From positions 44,282,555-44,346,554 of the forward strand of contig OX467083.1 in the NCBI GenBank assembly GCA_950106755.1: a DNA stretch of 64,000 bases, given 5' to 3'. The notes under the pieces are model-generated. The model was not told the origin of the DNA. It did no database searches and saw nothing but the letters and a program-made list of their open reading frames with translations. This DNA comes from Climacium dendroides. Taxonomy: Eukaryota; Streptophyta; Bryopsida; Hypnales; Climaciaceae. The position numbers and the translations under genes are program-made. Position 1 is the first letter of the stretch; the number at the start of each line of letters is the position of its first letter. Below are positions 1 to 11,900 of this stretch, piece by piece.

Positions 1-149
1 TGTAGAGTGCTTGGCTTACTGATTGGAGGATTGTAGTGGCATTAACATGCTCTGTGTTTGCAGTGTTGGGGGTGCAGAGTAGTTGTGGATGCATATTACC
101 CTCTCAGAGGCTACAAAGTGCAGCCTGTTGGTCTCCTGATTTCAGCTCC

Positions 150-3100
150 ATGGCTTCACCTCGCCCTGCATCCCCGGTTATGGCCAGTTTGCTGGATTTG
201 TGTATTAGTTCGGCATGCCGTGACAAATCCAGTGTGAAGGCCTGGCGCCAGAAGCGTAGAACGTTGGAGATGTTGCCCTCTGAGCTTGCTCACCAGCTTT
301 TCCAAGCACTTCTGCGTGCTCACCTGCTGTTTGCACCCCTTGTTGAGTACGTGTTACTTTTATCTCCTTGTATGAGGTTAAGGCATTGTTTTCTTTCTTT
401 ATCTCAGATCGGGGATTGTAAAAAGAGTGCATCAAAATTCTAGTGCCTTTTGAAATGGAATTCCATGTGTGTGACCGCTTGCAGTGTGTGAACACTAAGA
501 ATTGCCTTGGATCCTTATTACTTAGTCTTTTATTGCGCAGATTGTTTCAACAAAGCTTACAAGAGGTTGACGTGAGTGGAGAAGCATCTGTGGACGGGGA
601 ATGGATGGCTTATCTGGGCGGTTGTCGTCACTTACGAGCTCTTCGTGCCACAGACTGTAAAGCATTGACAAATAATGCTATCTGGCAACTCACAGGCATG
701 CATTCTTTTGTTGAAAACCCATTTTGCTCATTTGCATATGATCCTGGAACAATCAACACTAATTCCTGCTGTCGGTATCATGTCATTCAGGTATTGGTCT
801 TCCCTGCTTGCAACAATTGCAGGATTTCACTTTTTTTTTTCCAAACTTGGGTATAGTTGACGGTTGGTGATACTCATGGTGAAAGTCTTGCTTTAAGGCT
901 TGGCATTCATCAGTGTTGACGTAGAGAATAGCTGGTTCGTGCATATCCTGTTCTATGTGGTTGTGCTTCAGGTCACCTTTGAGTTGCGTCATCTTTGCAA
1001 ACCAACAGTTTGATCAATGCCCGAACCTGAGTTTATTCGTATGTCTTTCTGAATTTAGGTTTGACAGCCATGGAGGAATTGAACCTGGCTCGGTGCAAGA
1101 AAATTAGCGATGAAGCAGTGTTTCATATTACCTCGTGGAATGGGCTTAGAAAGCTCGGATTAGCTGAAACTAGTGTTGGAGCAAAAGGACTCTCACTTCT
1201 GTCGGCGCTGACAACACTTGTATCCCTCGATTTAGGGGGCTGCCCAGTTACCGATGCGAACTTGCTCTCTTTCCAGGTGGACTCTCCTTACAACATCTTG
1301 TTGGATATATCTGCTTCACTTCTAAACAACCGAGTTGTCCATTTGGTCCTTATGTACCTATTTGTTTTGTACTTTTCAGTGGGTCATATGAGGACTTTAT
1401 TTGATCCAATTTTAGTTGTATGTTGACCAACACGTGCAACTTTGTTTCTGTGTTCATGATGATATTAATTATTGACCTTGTCTGAATTCTATTTTCTCTC
1501 AATACAATCGATCAAATTGTTGATTTTAAATCATGAAATCTCGATCTTTGGGGGGTTAATGCTAGTGATTGGAAAGCCATACCCTGTTTGTGCTACTGTC
1601 CTCTTCGTTATCTTGTTTTTTGGCCTATCCTGCCCCTCAATTCAGTCCGTCTCAAAGGCATATTTCTTCTTTTGGATACAGGCACTTAAATTGTTGGAGC
1701 AACTCGACTTGTGGGGCAGCAAAGTCACTAACATTGGAGCGCAGTGTCTGTCATCCTTCAAGTTATTGAAATATTTGAACCTTGCGATGACAGTGGTCAC
1801 TGTAATTCCACAAATGAGCTCAATTGAGTCATTGAATCTCTGCAACTGTGCTATGAAATCGATATTTGGAAAGGGGATTGTATCGGATAGCCCCTTAACC
1901 GAGCTTTTTCTATCTGGAGCAGACGTCAATCTAAAAGATGCCATATCCTTTTATAGTACAAGGAATTTGCGTCTGTTGAATCTTGCATCATCCCGAGTAA
2001 ACGACCTGGATGCACTCTCTGGCATGCAAAAACTGTCAATTTTGGATTTACGTGCAACAGGACTCACTGATGGACTCATGCTCAAGTTCCGTGAATTTGG
2101 TAAAAGTTTAAGATGGATTGATCTCAGTTACACAAAGGTTGGGTCTGAAGGCGTGTCAACAATTGCAGGACATGTGCCAAATGTGGAACAACTTTCTTTA
2201 AGTCATACCCTCGTGGATGACAATGTTTTTGCATATCTTATCCATTTCCCGTTACTACAATCTCTCAATCTCAGTGGCAGCAAAGTAAGAGGTACAAATT
2301 TTCTTGAACTTAGTATTAATTATCCATTATTGTTAGATTGTCTAGCCCACATGAGTAGGAGTACTTGAGACGAGATTTTCTTGCTGCAATAGAGGCATTT
2401 TGACTGATTGCAAGTGTATTGGGGTGCAGGAAGTATGACGATCGGATCCGAAGAGTTCACGCAAATTTCAGTTTTGTCATGTTTGGAGCAGCTTCAGTAC
2501 TTGAAAAGGCTCGACATGCGACATACTGGTGCTAACGATGCATTTTTCCATGCACTCAAGCAACTCACTCAACTTTCACATCTTCACGTTCACAGTACTT
2601 CCTTGTCGGGTACTTTTTTTTTTCCTGAGACCCCAGTTCATTTCCTATTTCTAAAGTGTCGCTTATTCACGCATTTATAAGTTTTCTCTTTGTGCCATTG
2701 GCGTCTGTCTTTAGAGGTACCCCAAAGTGGTCGCTGAAACAAATCATTTGGGACGCTTTGAGGAAGGTAACAAAATGTGTCAATAGAAACAAGAAATCCT
2801 GTCCTACTTTTTTCAACAATAGGAATATGTTCTGGAAAGTTCTGTTCTTTTTTAATTGATTATTTTGCATATTAGGGTAATTAGCTCAGTTGGAAGAGCA
2901 CCTCGTTGACGCCGAGAGAGTCAGCGGTTCAAGTCCGTATTGACTTCTAGGTTCGAAATTGAACTTTCTATTTTAGTTTGATTAAGTTTAGGCTGATGAA
3001 TTGTCTTACTCCATGTTCAGATGAATGTCTACAACAGTCATCATCTCTCTCCAACCTGGTTTGCCTTGGTATTGGTGGTGCGGTGATAACGAATGATGGT

Positions 3101-3804
3101 TTATTAAATTATAAACCTCCTCCCCTTCTTCAGGAGCTTGATCTTTCAGATTGTTGGTTGCTATCTGAGGATACTCTGCTGAATTTCTGCGAAGCTTATC
3201 CTCAGATAATGGTCTGGAATGAGCAGACTGTCAGTATTATAAGCGCAGCCAAGCCAAATGCTCACTCGAAAGAATGTGGAGAAGATGTCGTTAGTGGAGG
3301 ATTTGCCACAAGTTTTTCTCGTGATTTGCAACAAGCAAAACTGAATCTGCGGAAGAGCCCTGCAAAGAAAGACCGGATGAAAGTGATGAAGAAGCCGGTC
3401 AACAGCAGCACTATTGGTGCTGGCATGCACACACATGTACTCGGTATGTATTCAAAATGCTTGACACGTACAAAGTGGATTCTTAGAGATGGAGCCCGGT
3501 TGTTCAAAGTTTTGTGTGCACCAGATTTCCAGGTCTTGGGATTCATTCATTTGATTTTAGTGTTGTATGAGACTATCTCCCAGTCCTCTTCATAGACTAA
3601 ATTTTGCTCCCCGTTTTGCAATAACTGTACTGAGTTGACAAAGTGTGCTATCATGTGACAGATGAGAGAATCAAGTACAAGAAGCAAGAGCTCTTACAAT
3701 TGAGATCTGCTGCCGTATCCAACTTGCCAGTCTCGAACTTGAAAAACCTCGAAAGCGACCTTTTGAAGGCTGCAAGCCAGAACCGTTCCAGGTCATGGAG
3801 GTAG
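150..3804 (+). CDS. Leucine-rich-repeat (RNI-like) protein, seven exons
   Basis: Exons read as 150-346, 541-695, 1059-1276, 1682-2291, 2430-2609, 3021-3443 and 3662-3804. All phases match and give 642 codons including TAG. The N-terminus (about residues 40-75: LPSELAHQLFQALLRAHLLF, then a QxSLQEVDVSGE-like stretch) leads into repeated LxxLxLxxC/S motifs from about residue 80 to 500 (for example MEELNLARCKKISDEAV, LKLLEQLDLWGSKVTNIG, LSILDLRATGLTDG, LQELDLSDCWLLSEDTL). The last 100 or so residues are basic and charged, without LRRs. Such proteins are protein-interaction scaffolds; plants have a family of cytosolic LRR proteins of this layout with no firmly known role. No signal peptide, kinase domain or clear F-box is visible. 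Intron 2 begins GC instead of GT. Intron 5 holds a tRNA-like sequence. The ATG at 150 is the first that keeps the family-like N-terminus; an upstream in-frame extension is unlikely. The exon structure is strong; the function is unknown. Confidence 0.85.
696..1058 (+). other. Non-canonical GC-AG intron (intron 2 of the LRR gene)
   Basis: Exon 2 must end ...CTC ACA G at 695, and the following bases are GCATGC. The acceptor TTTAG lies at 1054-1058. Joining the two gives QLTGLTAMEELNL, an uninterrupted LRR. No GT at the right phase lies nearby. Confidence 0.6.
2875..2947 (+). tRNA. Degenerate tRNA-Val(GAC)-like sequence of organellar/bacterial type, inside intron 5 of the LRR gene
   Basis: The D arm (GCTC/GAGC around AGTTGGAA), the anticodon arm (CTCG/CGAG around TTGACGC, anticodon GAC) and the T arm (GGTTCAAGTCC) are all recognisable. 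They resemble chloroplast trnV exons joined together, although the chloroplast gene normally reads UAC and is split by an intron. The acceptor stem (GGGTAAT against TTGACTT) has two mismatches and two G-U pairs, and there is no nuclear-type box-A/B optimum that I would trust. It is probably a non-functional relic of organelle DNA or of a spliced organellar tRNA. It lies on the sense strand and is removed with the intron. Confidence 0.5.
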
Positions 3805-4337
3805 GTCTAGGAGCAAATTTTGGGCGCACCTATGATGGACAGATTAAAAGCGGGTGAGTCATATTTGGGACTTATCACAAGGACATTAGAGAGCAGAATC
3901 AGCCCTCGTGGGGAGCATCTGCAGCAAGTGTCAATTTTGCATCATATGTCTCAGCTTTTTTAATGCTAATGAGCAGGCCTGCAGTACAGTATCACAGTGG
4001 AGAATGTGTTGATAGGCAAAGAAGTCATATGGCCTAGTCACGAAGGGAGAGGAGTCCATTTCTCAAAACTGGAGATTGATGCAAGGGGTAAGATACTGCA
4101 ACAGTGCAACCCTTATTGATGTACACAAACTGAACATGAAAGCGCACGGCAGATGTTCATTAGAGATCGTCTTAGCGTCTCTGTAATTGATTTCTGATGT
4201 TGAGGTAGAGGATACTAAAACTGTTAAAAAGAGAGCTGATCCCCGCCTCCTGTTCCAAGTACCAACCCATGTTACCAACAGCAACTCATGTATAGTGCAC
4301 TTCGATTCATTAGGAAGTGGTGTAGGCATGACTGGGC

Positions 4338-4415
4338 TAAATGTATATGACCATTAATCTTGAATTAAAAGGAGGTTAAATGTATATGACCATTAATCTT
4401 GAATTAAAAGGAGGT
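4338..4415. repeat. Perfect 39-bp tandem duplication
   Basis: The unit TAAATGTATATGACCATTAA... to ...GGAGGT occurs twice without change (4338-4376, 4377-4415), so the duplication is recent. Confidence 0.95.
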
Positions 4416-4928
4416 TATCTCTTGTCATGTCCACAACCTCCTAATTTGAAGTAAGAAATTCTTACATAGTGATGGAATTTTTTTTTTGTTCATGTGTAAA
4501 TGTGTCCTTTTTTGTAAAAAATTTCAAGAATATTTTTTTAGATATTCAAAATTGGCACAAATGAAATTTTTCCAAATTTTTCCAAATTTTCAGAAATAGA
4601 TGTACAATGAAGTCAAGACATTTTTTCACTCATTTTTGGTCCTTAAATACCAGACTTGTTCCATGCATGTGGAACTTGATTACCTTGAGAATGTGCATAG
4701 AATGCTAACTTTCTAAAATGTTATTTTGTCAAAGCACAATTTTAGCTATGCCAAACATTGATTTCCTACAAATACCCTTCATATTTATAATTTTGCAATC
4801 TATTATTTGGATTAAAATTGAACTTTGTGAAAATAATCAGGACTTGGCTATCTATAGGATCCTATAGTTAATTTTGTTAAAAATCACTCATCTTACTATG
4901 AGCTTCAATTCTTTGTAACTTACAAATT

Positions 4929-5021
4929 CAAGATCCAAAACATAAAACATCTTGAAAATCAAGATCCAAAACATAAAACATCTTGAAAATCGAGATCCAA
5001 AACATAAAACATCTTGAAAAT
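4929..5021. repeat. 31-bp tandem repeat, three units
   Basis: The unit begins CAAGATCCAAAACATAAAAC and is repeated at 4929, 4960 and 4991, with a single A-to-G change in the third unit. Confidence 0.95.
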
Positions 5022-5365
5022 TGCTTAAAATTTTAAAGGTTAAGTTGTAGCTAACAAAGACATGAATAAAAAGAGTTTCTAATAGTAGTTAACTTGTAAA
5101 TGATAGGCCATGTCCCTCTTCATAGAATTGTTAACCAAAAAAATTGGCTTTAAGATTTTTTTGGAATGTTTCAACCTATTGGATCTACTTCTATAGGGAA
5201 TAAGGCTTGCCAAACACTACATTTACTTCAAAGTCAAAGCTCTATTCACTAATCAATATTGCATGCTATAACCACATAACTTTTGGCAAGGAATAAGACC
5301 CATTCCTTACTTCAAGGAGATTTTTTCTTCTCCTTTGGACTATTTGCCAAAGAAATGTCATTTAA

Positions 5366-6264
5366 CTCCTACAAGACCAACCTTGTGTTTTTGGCAACAT
5401 AACTTTTTTCGGTAGGTTTTTGGCAACATAACTTTCTAAAATTTTCACACAACATGTGGACAAAGAGTAGCTTTAAGGCCCAAATTTTTTTGTAACTTTT
5501 GACTTCATGGCTAAAAAGTTATTGCGTGATATGTAGTTTGTTTCTCAACTTGGATAGCTCAAGCAAATTAGAAAAAATCATTTTTTTCATAAATAAAATT
5601 TGAAATTGGTTCATTGGATTTATATATACGTGGAAAGCTATGAATCATTCCATTTTGATTAATGAATCAAAAGTTATGAGGAGTTTTAGTTTGTCAGTAG
5701 TTATGGATTCTCTACTCTAAAATAAACTTTGAAGTCCTTTATTTAACTCAATTTTTAATATTTTTGGAAAAATTAAAACAATTAGGTGTACATTGTTTAT
5801 TACCACCATTGGGATTGGCATTTTTCAATTTCATAAATAAATTATTAACAATATAATATTTTGAATCATTTTCTACTTCTTTCTACTTACTATTTTTTTC
5901 CTATATGTTGTACAATTCCAAATGACCTAAAAAATTTTAAGCATGTAGACAACTTCCCTTGAAGATTGAATCCAAAGAAGCACAACCATTTGGGACATTT
6001 TTTCATAATGATCTAACCTTATGAAGTGCAGCTACCCAATTTTTTGCAAGGCCCCAAAAAGGATTTTTGTCACTTCAAATTTTAATATCTTACAATCTAT
6101 ATGGTGAAAATTTCAAAAAAAAAAATTCATATTCTCAAACCATATTTTCATATTCAAGATCTTATAGTTATGTATGTCCAAAAATGATATTTTTCAAAAT
6201 TTTGGTACTTAAAATGGCAATTTGGAGCATTTTTGGTGAGAACATAGTCAAGGAATTTTAGGGG
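5366..6264 (+). mobile_element. TTAA-flanked TIR element, subfamily B (non-autonomous)
   Basis: The left end is TTAA then CTCCTACAAGACCAA (decayed); the right end is AATTTTAGGGG then TTAA (6265-6268). The interior matches, in opposite orientation, the complete copy at 54540-55479 over nearly its whole length (shared landmarks: TATATATACGTGGAAAGCT, GTTATGAGGAGTTTTAG, CCCAATTTTTTGCAAGG). It has no coding capacity. Size and ends fit a MITE of a TTAA-targeting transposon. Confidence 0.7.
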
Positions 6265-8279
6265 TTAAGGATTAGCTACAATACTAGTTAAAAAGATAAA
6301 TGGGTTTCCAATGGGCTCCCATATCTCCCAAGTCTTTGCATTTAGACTATATTGGGAGTAGATATCTAAACCCTCTTCATGAAAAGAAGAATATTAATTT
6401 GGTTGATGGAATGATGAGACTTATGCATTGCATAAGAGTAGGCAAATGAAGAAACACTGTGTACCTCTATGAGTTTTGCAGGGTAGTGATTCAACAACTA
6501 CAAAGCTATTTTACCCTCAAAAAAGGTCTTCTTTTACCTCGAGGCAAGGTGCAAAGCATTGACATTGAAAGTCCATGTACAATCAGGTTCAATAGTCTTA
6601 CAAATTTTTCTTCTCAAGTAGATTCAACTAGCAAAAAATTCATGAACTTCAAGAAGCTCTGGCATACTAAAAGATTTTCAAATTTCCAAACCACAAATCA
6701 CATTGGAATTGTAGTGAAGAATACTTGAATATCTTACAACAACTTCTAGATTAGTGGAGACAAGTTATGAAGTTAGTTTGGCCTTCTAATTCACACAAGG
6801 AACTTTGGGAAGACAGTCAAAGATTTGTTTTGACATTGAAGCAATCAAAGAATAAGCAAAAAATAACACAAATATTTCAAGTATGGGATCAAGTATCTCT
6901 ATAACATTTGCAAATGCTCATTTCTAATATGCCCAACAGACTACAAGCTATAATTCAACAAATCCATATGGCAATGCTAGATGGTAGATAGTGTACAAAA
7001 AATATCAAAATTATTGTATGATTTTGAATTTCACATGTATGTATCTATTGAGGTAGGACGTACTATAAGCACACACGCTCTAAAATTGCCCACCTCCTCA
7101 AATGTATACTATTTGTACGTGTTGCTTTTTTGTAGCCTTCAACAATGTACAAACTATGTATTACTTGTGGAGGTGGGCAATTTTAGAGTACTATGCCATT
7201 TCAACTTCAAAATTTCATAACTAATTCCATAAAGTTCCAAAAAATATGAAACAACTTGAGTTAGATGCTAATTCCACTTACCTTTCAAGTAAAACTTACT
7301 GAACAATATTTCAAGAAGCTTCATTTCCCCAAAATTCATTTTTAGCTCTCGAATGGGCAAGAAGCTTCACCTCTCCCAAATTCATTTTTAGCTCTCGGAT
7401 GGGTGATTTACTGACCTACTTTATGAGGTGGTACAAAGGTCCACACATGGTCTTGGACCCATACTAACTACCTACTCTATATAAAATAGCATATATCTAA
7501 ATATTACATTGGACATCTACTAAAATCCATCTCCTAAAATCATGAAAATATCACATAAAACACAAGTTTCTTATAGTGTTATTGTTCAAAATTCTATGTA
7601 TGTGTTTATAATGCTTCTACTGGAATGAGGGATCAACTTTTGTAATTTAAGGTTCAAATTGCATCATGCAAGTTGAATTCAATCCCCTGTTTTTGCTAAA
7701 GTGCGACTGAACCTTCCATTTCAAAGAATACAACTCAATATGATTAGAGTGCATGCAACCACGCCATCTTGTCATTTCAAAAAAAATCATGTGGAGTAAG
7801 CAATGCCTTGTTGCCATTCCACTTTGTTAAGAGATTCAAATGCTTTTTAAAATAAGTATTGAAAATAAGTATTGAAAGTGGCATCTCATAAATGAGGGTT
7901 TTTATATGACTTCACAATTAACTCTATTATTCCACAGTCCTGAAGGGCACTTTACCATTGCAACCACATAGGAAGTTAAGAGAACCACATTAGAATCCAA
8001 ATGGATGCAAATAGTCCCCCAGGTACAACATCAATGGGAAGCTCTAAGTTTTATCAATCTTTTTTTTTAATCCAAGAAGTCTAAATATGTGCCTAGGACT
8101 GGTAACTCCCAAACAGCAACACATCCAAACAGGAACACAAATAAGAACCCGAAATAGGTGAGTATAATTTCTGACATTCAAAGTTCATAACTAAATCCAC
8201 AGAGTTCCGAAAATTATGAAAGTGAGTTTTGGAGATTTAGCAGTTTTTGTCTTTCAAGGAAAACTTACTGGAAAATATT
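6265..8279. other. AT-rich intergenic DNA with dispersed repeat fragments
   Basis: It contains a hairpin at 7078-7188 and two related stretches (about 7195-7340 and 8170-8280) sharing TTCATAACTAA..CCA.A.AGTTCC and CTTTCAAG.AAAACTTACTG, with a third weak relative near 16900. Short open frames here (for example 6459-6728) show no recognisable protein. Confidence 0.5.
7078..7188. repeat. Inverted repeat with 20-bp perfect arms
   Basis: CTCTAAAATTGCCCACCTCC at 7078-7097 is repeated as its exact complement at 7169-7188 around a 71-bp loop. It is a candidate end pair of a very small foldback element. Confidence 0.85.
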
Positions 8280-8937
8280 GTGAGGGCTCCTCCACCTCCA
8301 AAAAGGGGACTAATGGACGCCCCACCTTAGCACTTACAACGCAGGTCTTGCCAATGCAGCTGAAGATTCACACTACTTCAGGAAAAGGCATGTATCAATG
8401 GCACTATGCTTCTCCCTGTGCTAGTTGGGATGTGCAGGACCAAATTCATGCACCAAATTTCAACTTGCAGACCTCATTTGGTATTCCCCGGCATGATCAC
8501 CATTTGGTGTCTCTGCTGCATGCTCTTTCTGTGCTCTCCGCGTGTACCATCGTGACTTTTTTTCCCCCTCTTTGAATGCACTCGACAGTCTACTGCAATT
8601 GTCCGCGTCAATATCATCGTATGAATCATCAACAAAGACGCTGTAGCTGCCATCTTGCATGTGCACTCTCCAGCGTCTGCTCCTGATCACATTGAATTCT
8701 GTTCAACATACACCACATGTTCGCAACAGAGTAGACTGTTGGTTCCTGAATTAATTATACATCATGGTACACAATTGCAACACTGCTGATTTTATGCCAC
8801 ATTCATGGATTCTAGAACTTCGCACCTATGAAACTGATAGAATACAACTACTGCACCTCGCGTCGACATCAGCCCATCGTTGCAGGAGGAACCGTTTGCC
8901 GCTGCCAGTGGAAATTCTTTGCAGCAGTCTGCATTGC
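8280..8937 (-). other. Probable 3' UTR / downstream flank of the 8938-11900 gene
   Basis: GC content is distinctly higher than the DNA to its left and similar to the gene's exons, and it lies immediately downstream of the stop codon on the minus strand. Open frames on both strands here resemble no family I know. Confidence 0.4.
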
Positions 8938-11900
8938 CTACCCGAGCCAAGTCTCAGCAGATCGACCACCTGCGTGTCCAACAGCACGACGGATGCTGAT
9001 AGTTTCTCGGGAATACTGCTCTTGAAAACGCTCAAAGGAGGTCACGTCCAGCTTGCCAGTCGTGGACTTGCCTTGCTTGCGCCGAATTTGCTGGTCCCTC
9101 ACCGATGCCCACAGCTTCTCAATGGCAGCTTGATGCATGGTGCAAAACTTCCCACGGTTGTCAAAGGCGTGTCTGACCAGTATGTCAATAATTGTTTGTG
9201 CCCTGCATCCCCAAACCTCCAGCGTGTTAGAATCTCCCTCTCACAGTTTCTACCGTTTGCTGTTAGAGATGCAGGAGAGAAGAGTTAACTCTCCAACCTC
9301 ATCCATCTTACCACCTGGGGTCCCAAATTTTCACCATGATTGAATGTATAACAACTGTGTTGCAGTCAATACGATAGTGTGGCAAGTGTGCAGGGTAATC
9401 TTGAATGACATTTTAGAGAAAAATTGAGTGCCGAGGACCCGCCGTACGAACAAGGTCTATGGAAGTCCTCAAAGTACTAGTCGAAGAATAGAGGACCCCT
9501 GTATGCACCGCCGTCAATAGCAAGGCATTCCTACGATCAAGCATCATTCAAAAAAAGTCATTCGAGAGGCTTTATCATACCAAGTCAACCTATAATGCTC
9601 AGCTGATAATTTGAGACATTGCAGAAGGGCTTCCCGACGTTCCCTCAGAAGTCTTCCTGCCTCCTCTTGAGCTCTTTTCGAAGCAGCTTCCTCCTCTAAT
9701 TTCTTCCTCAACCGCTCCTCCTTCTTAGATCGCTTTGGCAAGAACGCACTTAAACCAAAAGGATCACTTTCTTCCACATTTCCTACGGCCTTCTCGGATG
9801 GCACTGGTTCAGCTTGTTCGTCTTCAACTTTCTCTTCTCCATCCTCGACCCTATTTTCTTCGCCAGTGGCCTCTGGCAACTCCTCAATGGCTTGCCTTAC
9901 ACGCCCTGAAGCTTTTGAAAACTGCAATCAACAAGATTCCACACCTTTAGCTGATGAAATAGGGACCTGCATACACCTATAACATAGAAAATATCCACCT
10001 ATGACGCATGTGTAAATAGAATGACGGAACCATTAATTCAGGCATTTCTTACACTGTACAACTTACTAAAACAAAAACAACACTGAACTAGGCAGGAACT
10101 AATGGCAATTGACGCAAGAGAATGAAATTATGACATACTACGTAAGTATCATCCGTCACAAAGTCATTGCCTATGAGAGCCCAGAACTCCCAGACTGCAA
10201 TCTGCGCTTGTTGAGCTCCAGTGAAACACTGCAGATGAATGACAAAAGCATCTCGATTAAAAACTCCATATTAGTCACAATTCTCCACCATACAAATAGT
10301 CAGCCATCACATTCAATGGGGTTCTAGTCCATCTTACAAGGAGACAGAATTGAAACTGGATCTTGTTCTAATGCCCATGAAGTATCTTCATAACATTCAT
10401 ATGGCTGCCGTTCATAGGTCGGAGTAAACTGACTTGATAACAAATGCAGAAAATGCAAATATCAGTGAAGATATCGTAAATGTTTAAGAAATTCAAGCGC
10501 AACTTTGCCCTCACCTTCCAGAAAACCTGTTCGGAGCACTTGAAACGCACCACCAGAGTTGACTACACAGTAATATACTAATCAAAACAGACTTCCCTAC
10601 TGAAAGTCTGTGTACTCTGGAAAATGACGCTTGCCTACGGATGTGCACATCTGAGCAGTGCAAATTGCTGCAATCTGATTAGAATGTCGAGCAGGCAGTT
10701 ACATACAGTGAAGCTAGTGGTCCTTCAGTAATATGTACAGTTACGGGCAACGGCACCTCCAGTGAAATATGTCTCCACCGGCAATAGCAATGGTCAACAT
10801 GATAACTATTCAAAAAATAAGAGCGAGTTACTACGGTTGCAACCAACGATTACGAAATGTAAGAGTTTCAGGACAAATTAGGTTCCGTAATGAAAACGGG
10901 AAACACTCTGTCAAGAAAGTACCTCAAGTTTTTCATGAACTGCCGCAAACAACGCCTGATAGTCTCGTCTCAGTGCTGCCTCGACCGCATTAGCAGGCCT
11001 CTTCATGGCTTCCTTTAAAATCGGGAAGAAAGAATCAGCCGTGGCGGAGGTGACACTTCCACTCTGCAGCAATTGCAACGCCAGCTTGGAGGCTTTCGAA
11101 AATTTCCCGGGGTTCCCAATGTGGGAGGCAATTTTCGCCATGGCATCCACCACCTGCTCACTGCTCGCTTCCGTTGTGGTGGGCTTAAACCGAACTCGCT
11201 TGCCTGCAAGCAAAGACAACACCGCAAACACGAAAACTAATCTTTTAAAAATATGAAAAAAGACATCTAAAGCCCCCGTACCGAAGTTGACACAAACCAA
11301 TTGCTCGGGACAACATAAACGCGTTCAATTACTTAAGCCTAAATCCCCGACAAGTCCAAAGGCGAATAGACAGACACGCCAGCAGCAGCTGTGGCAATTG
11401 CGCGACATGATATGACCCGAATCGGAGAAAAACGTAAGAGGCAACCAAACCCTACCATGGCTTATCATCGTCCGCAACAGAGTGCTTCGAGACATACAGG
11501 CCAGCATCTGTGCCCATTGAGCCAGATGCTTCAAGCAGAACTGGGGGAAAACGAAACCCTGAGAATTCAGAGTGCAGAAAAAACAAAGAAATCCCAACAT
11601 GACAATCATCGTCCGCAACAGAGCGCTTCGAAGACAGAGAAGCAAGCAGCAGCTGTGTCCATTGAGTGAGATGCTTCAACCAGAACTTGGAAAAAACGAA
11701 ACCCTAAGAATTCAAACTGCAAAATAAACAAAGAAATCCCTACCATGACTGTCATCCTCCGGAACAGAGCGTTTCGATGAAGACAATATGGAAGAGACGG
11801 GGGGAGCCTTCGCAGGTCCCGGAGCTGATGTGCGAGGAGGAGGTATGGACTGCGCTGTAACAGGAGGTGGCAAGTCTCCGAACAGAGAATCCTTCGCCAT
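8938..11900 (-). CDS. Conserved plant protein of unknown function, five exons
   Basis: Exons on the minus strand: 11900-11744, 11203-10923, 10228-10142, 9921-9581 and 9202-8938. All are GT-AG with matching phases, giving 376 residues. Order along the protein: a Pro/Ser-rich N-terminus (1-50); a conserved block starting GKRVRFKPTTT and containing ASHIGNPGKFSKASKLALQLL (53-146); a small exon with IGNDFVTDDTY; an acidic low-complexity stretch (about 190-220); DPFGLSAFLP followed by a highly charged, coiled-coil-like helix (about 236-280); and a conserved C-terminal block with DILVRHAFDN, AIEKLWASVRDQQIRRKQGKS and final AETWLG. I recognise this layout from uncharacterised proteins of many land plants, but no biochemical role is known to me. 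There are no membrane segments or signal peptide; it is probably nuclear or cytosolic. Exon 1's 3' end is repeated in intron 1 (see repeat). Paired telo-boxes lie about 300 bp upstream. Confidence 0.85.
11440..11790 (-). repeat. Three tandem copies (about 141-146 bp) of the exon-1 end and splice donor
   Basis: On the plus strand the block around ATCATCGTCCGCAACAGAGC...GCTTCGA begins near 11464, 11605 and 11751. The copy at 11751 is the coding end of exon 1. The 11464 copy still has a good donor (CATG then GTAGGG); the middle copy has lost it (CATG then TTGGG). Spacers also repeat (AAAACGAAACCCTGAGAATTC-like). Confidence 0.8.

Larger units (their letters stand above)
3805..5365. other. 3' flank of LRR gene, then AT-rich intergenic DNA
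   Basis: Roughly 3805-4330 keeps genic base composition and is probably 3' UTR. Beyond it the DNA becomes very AT-rich with two short tandem arrays (listed separately) and no convincing reading frame. Confidence 0.5.

Noticed and set aside
36..443. Long frame starting upstream of the LRR gene
   Set aside because: It contains the true exon 1 in frame but reads through the donor at 347 into intron. The sequence before 150 looks like leader, with a possible CAG acceptor at about 63.
8460..8690. Minus-strand 76-codon frame (MIRSRRWRVHMQDG...)
   Set aside because: It lies in the probable 3' UTR of the 8938-11900 gene and has no recognisable similarity. The higher GC alone explains the open frame.
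8764..9288. Plus-strand 174-codon frame
   Set aside because: It is the complement of the last exon of the minus-strand gene; the translation has no family features.
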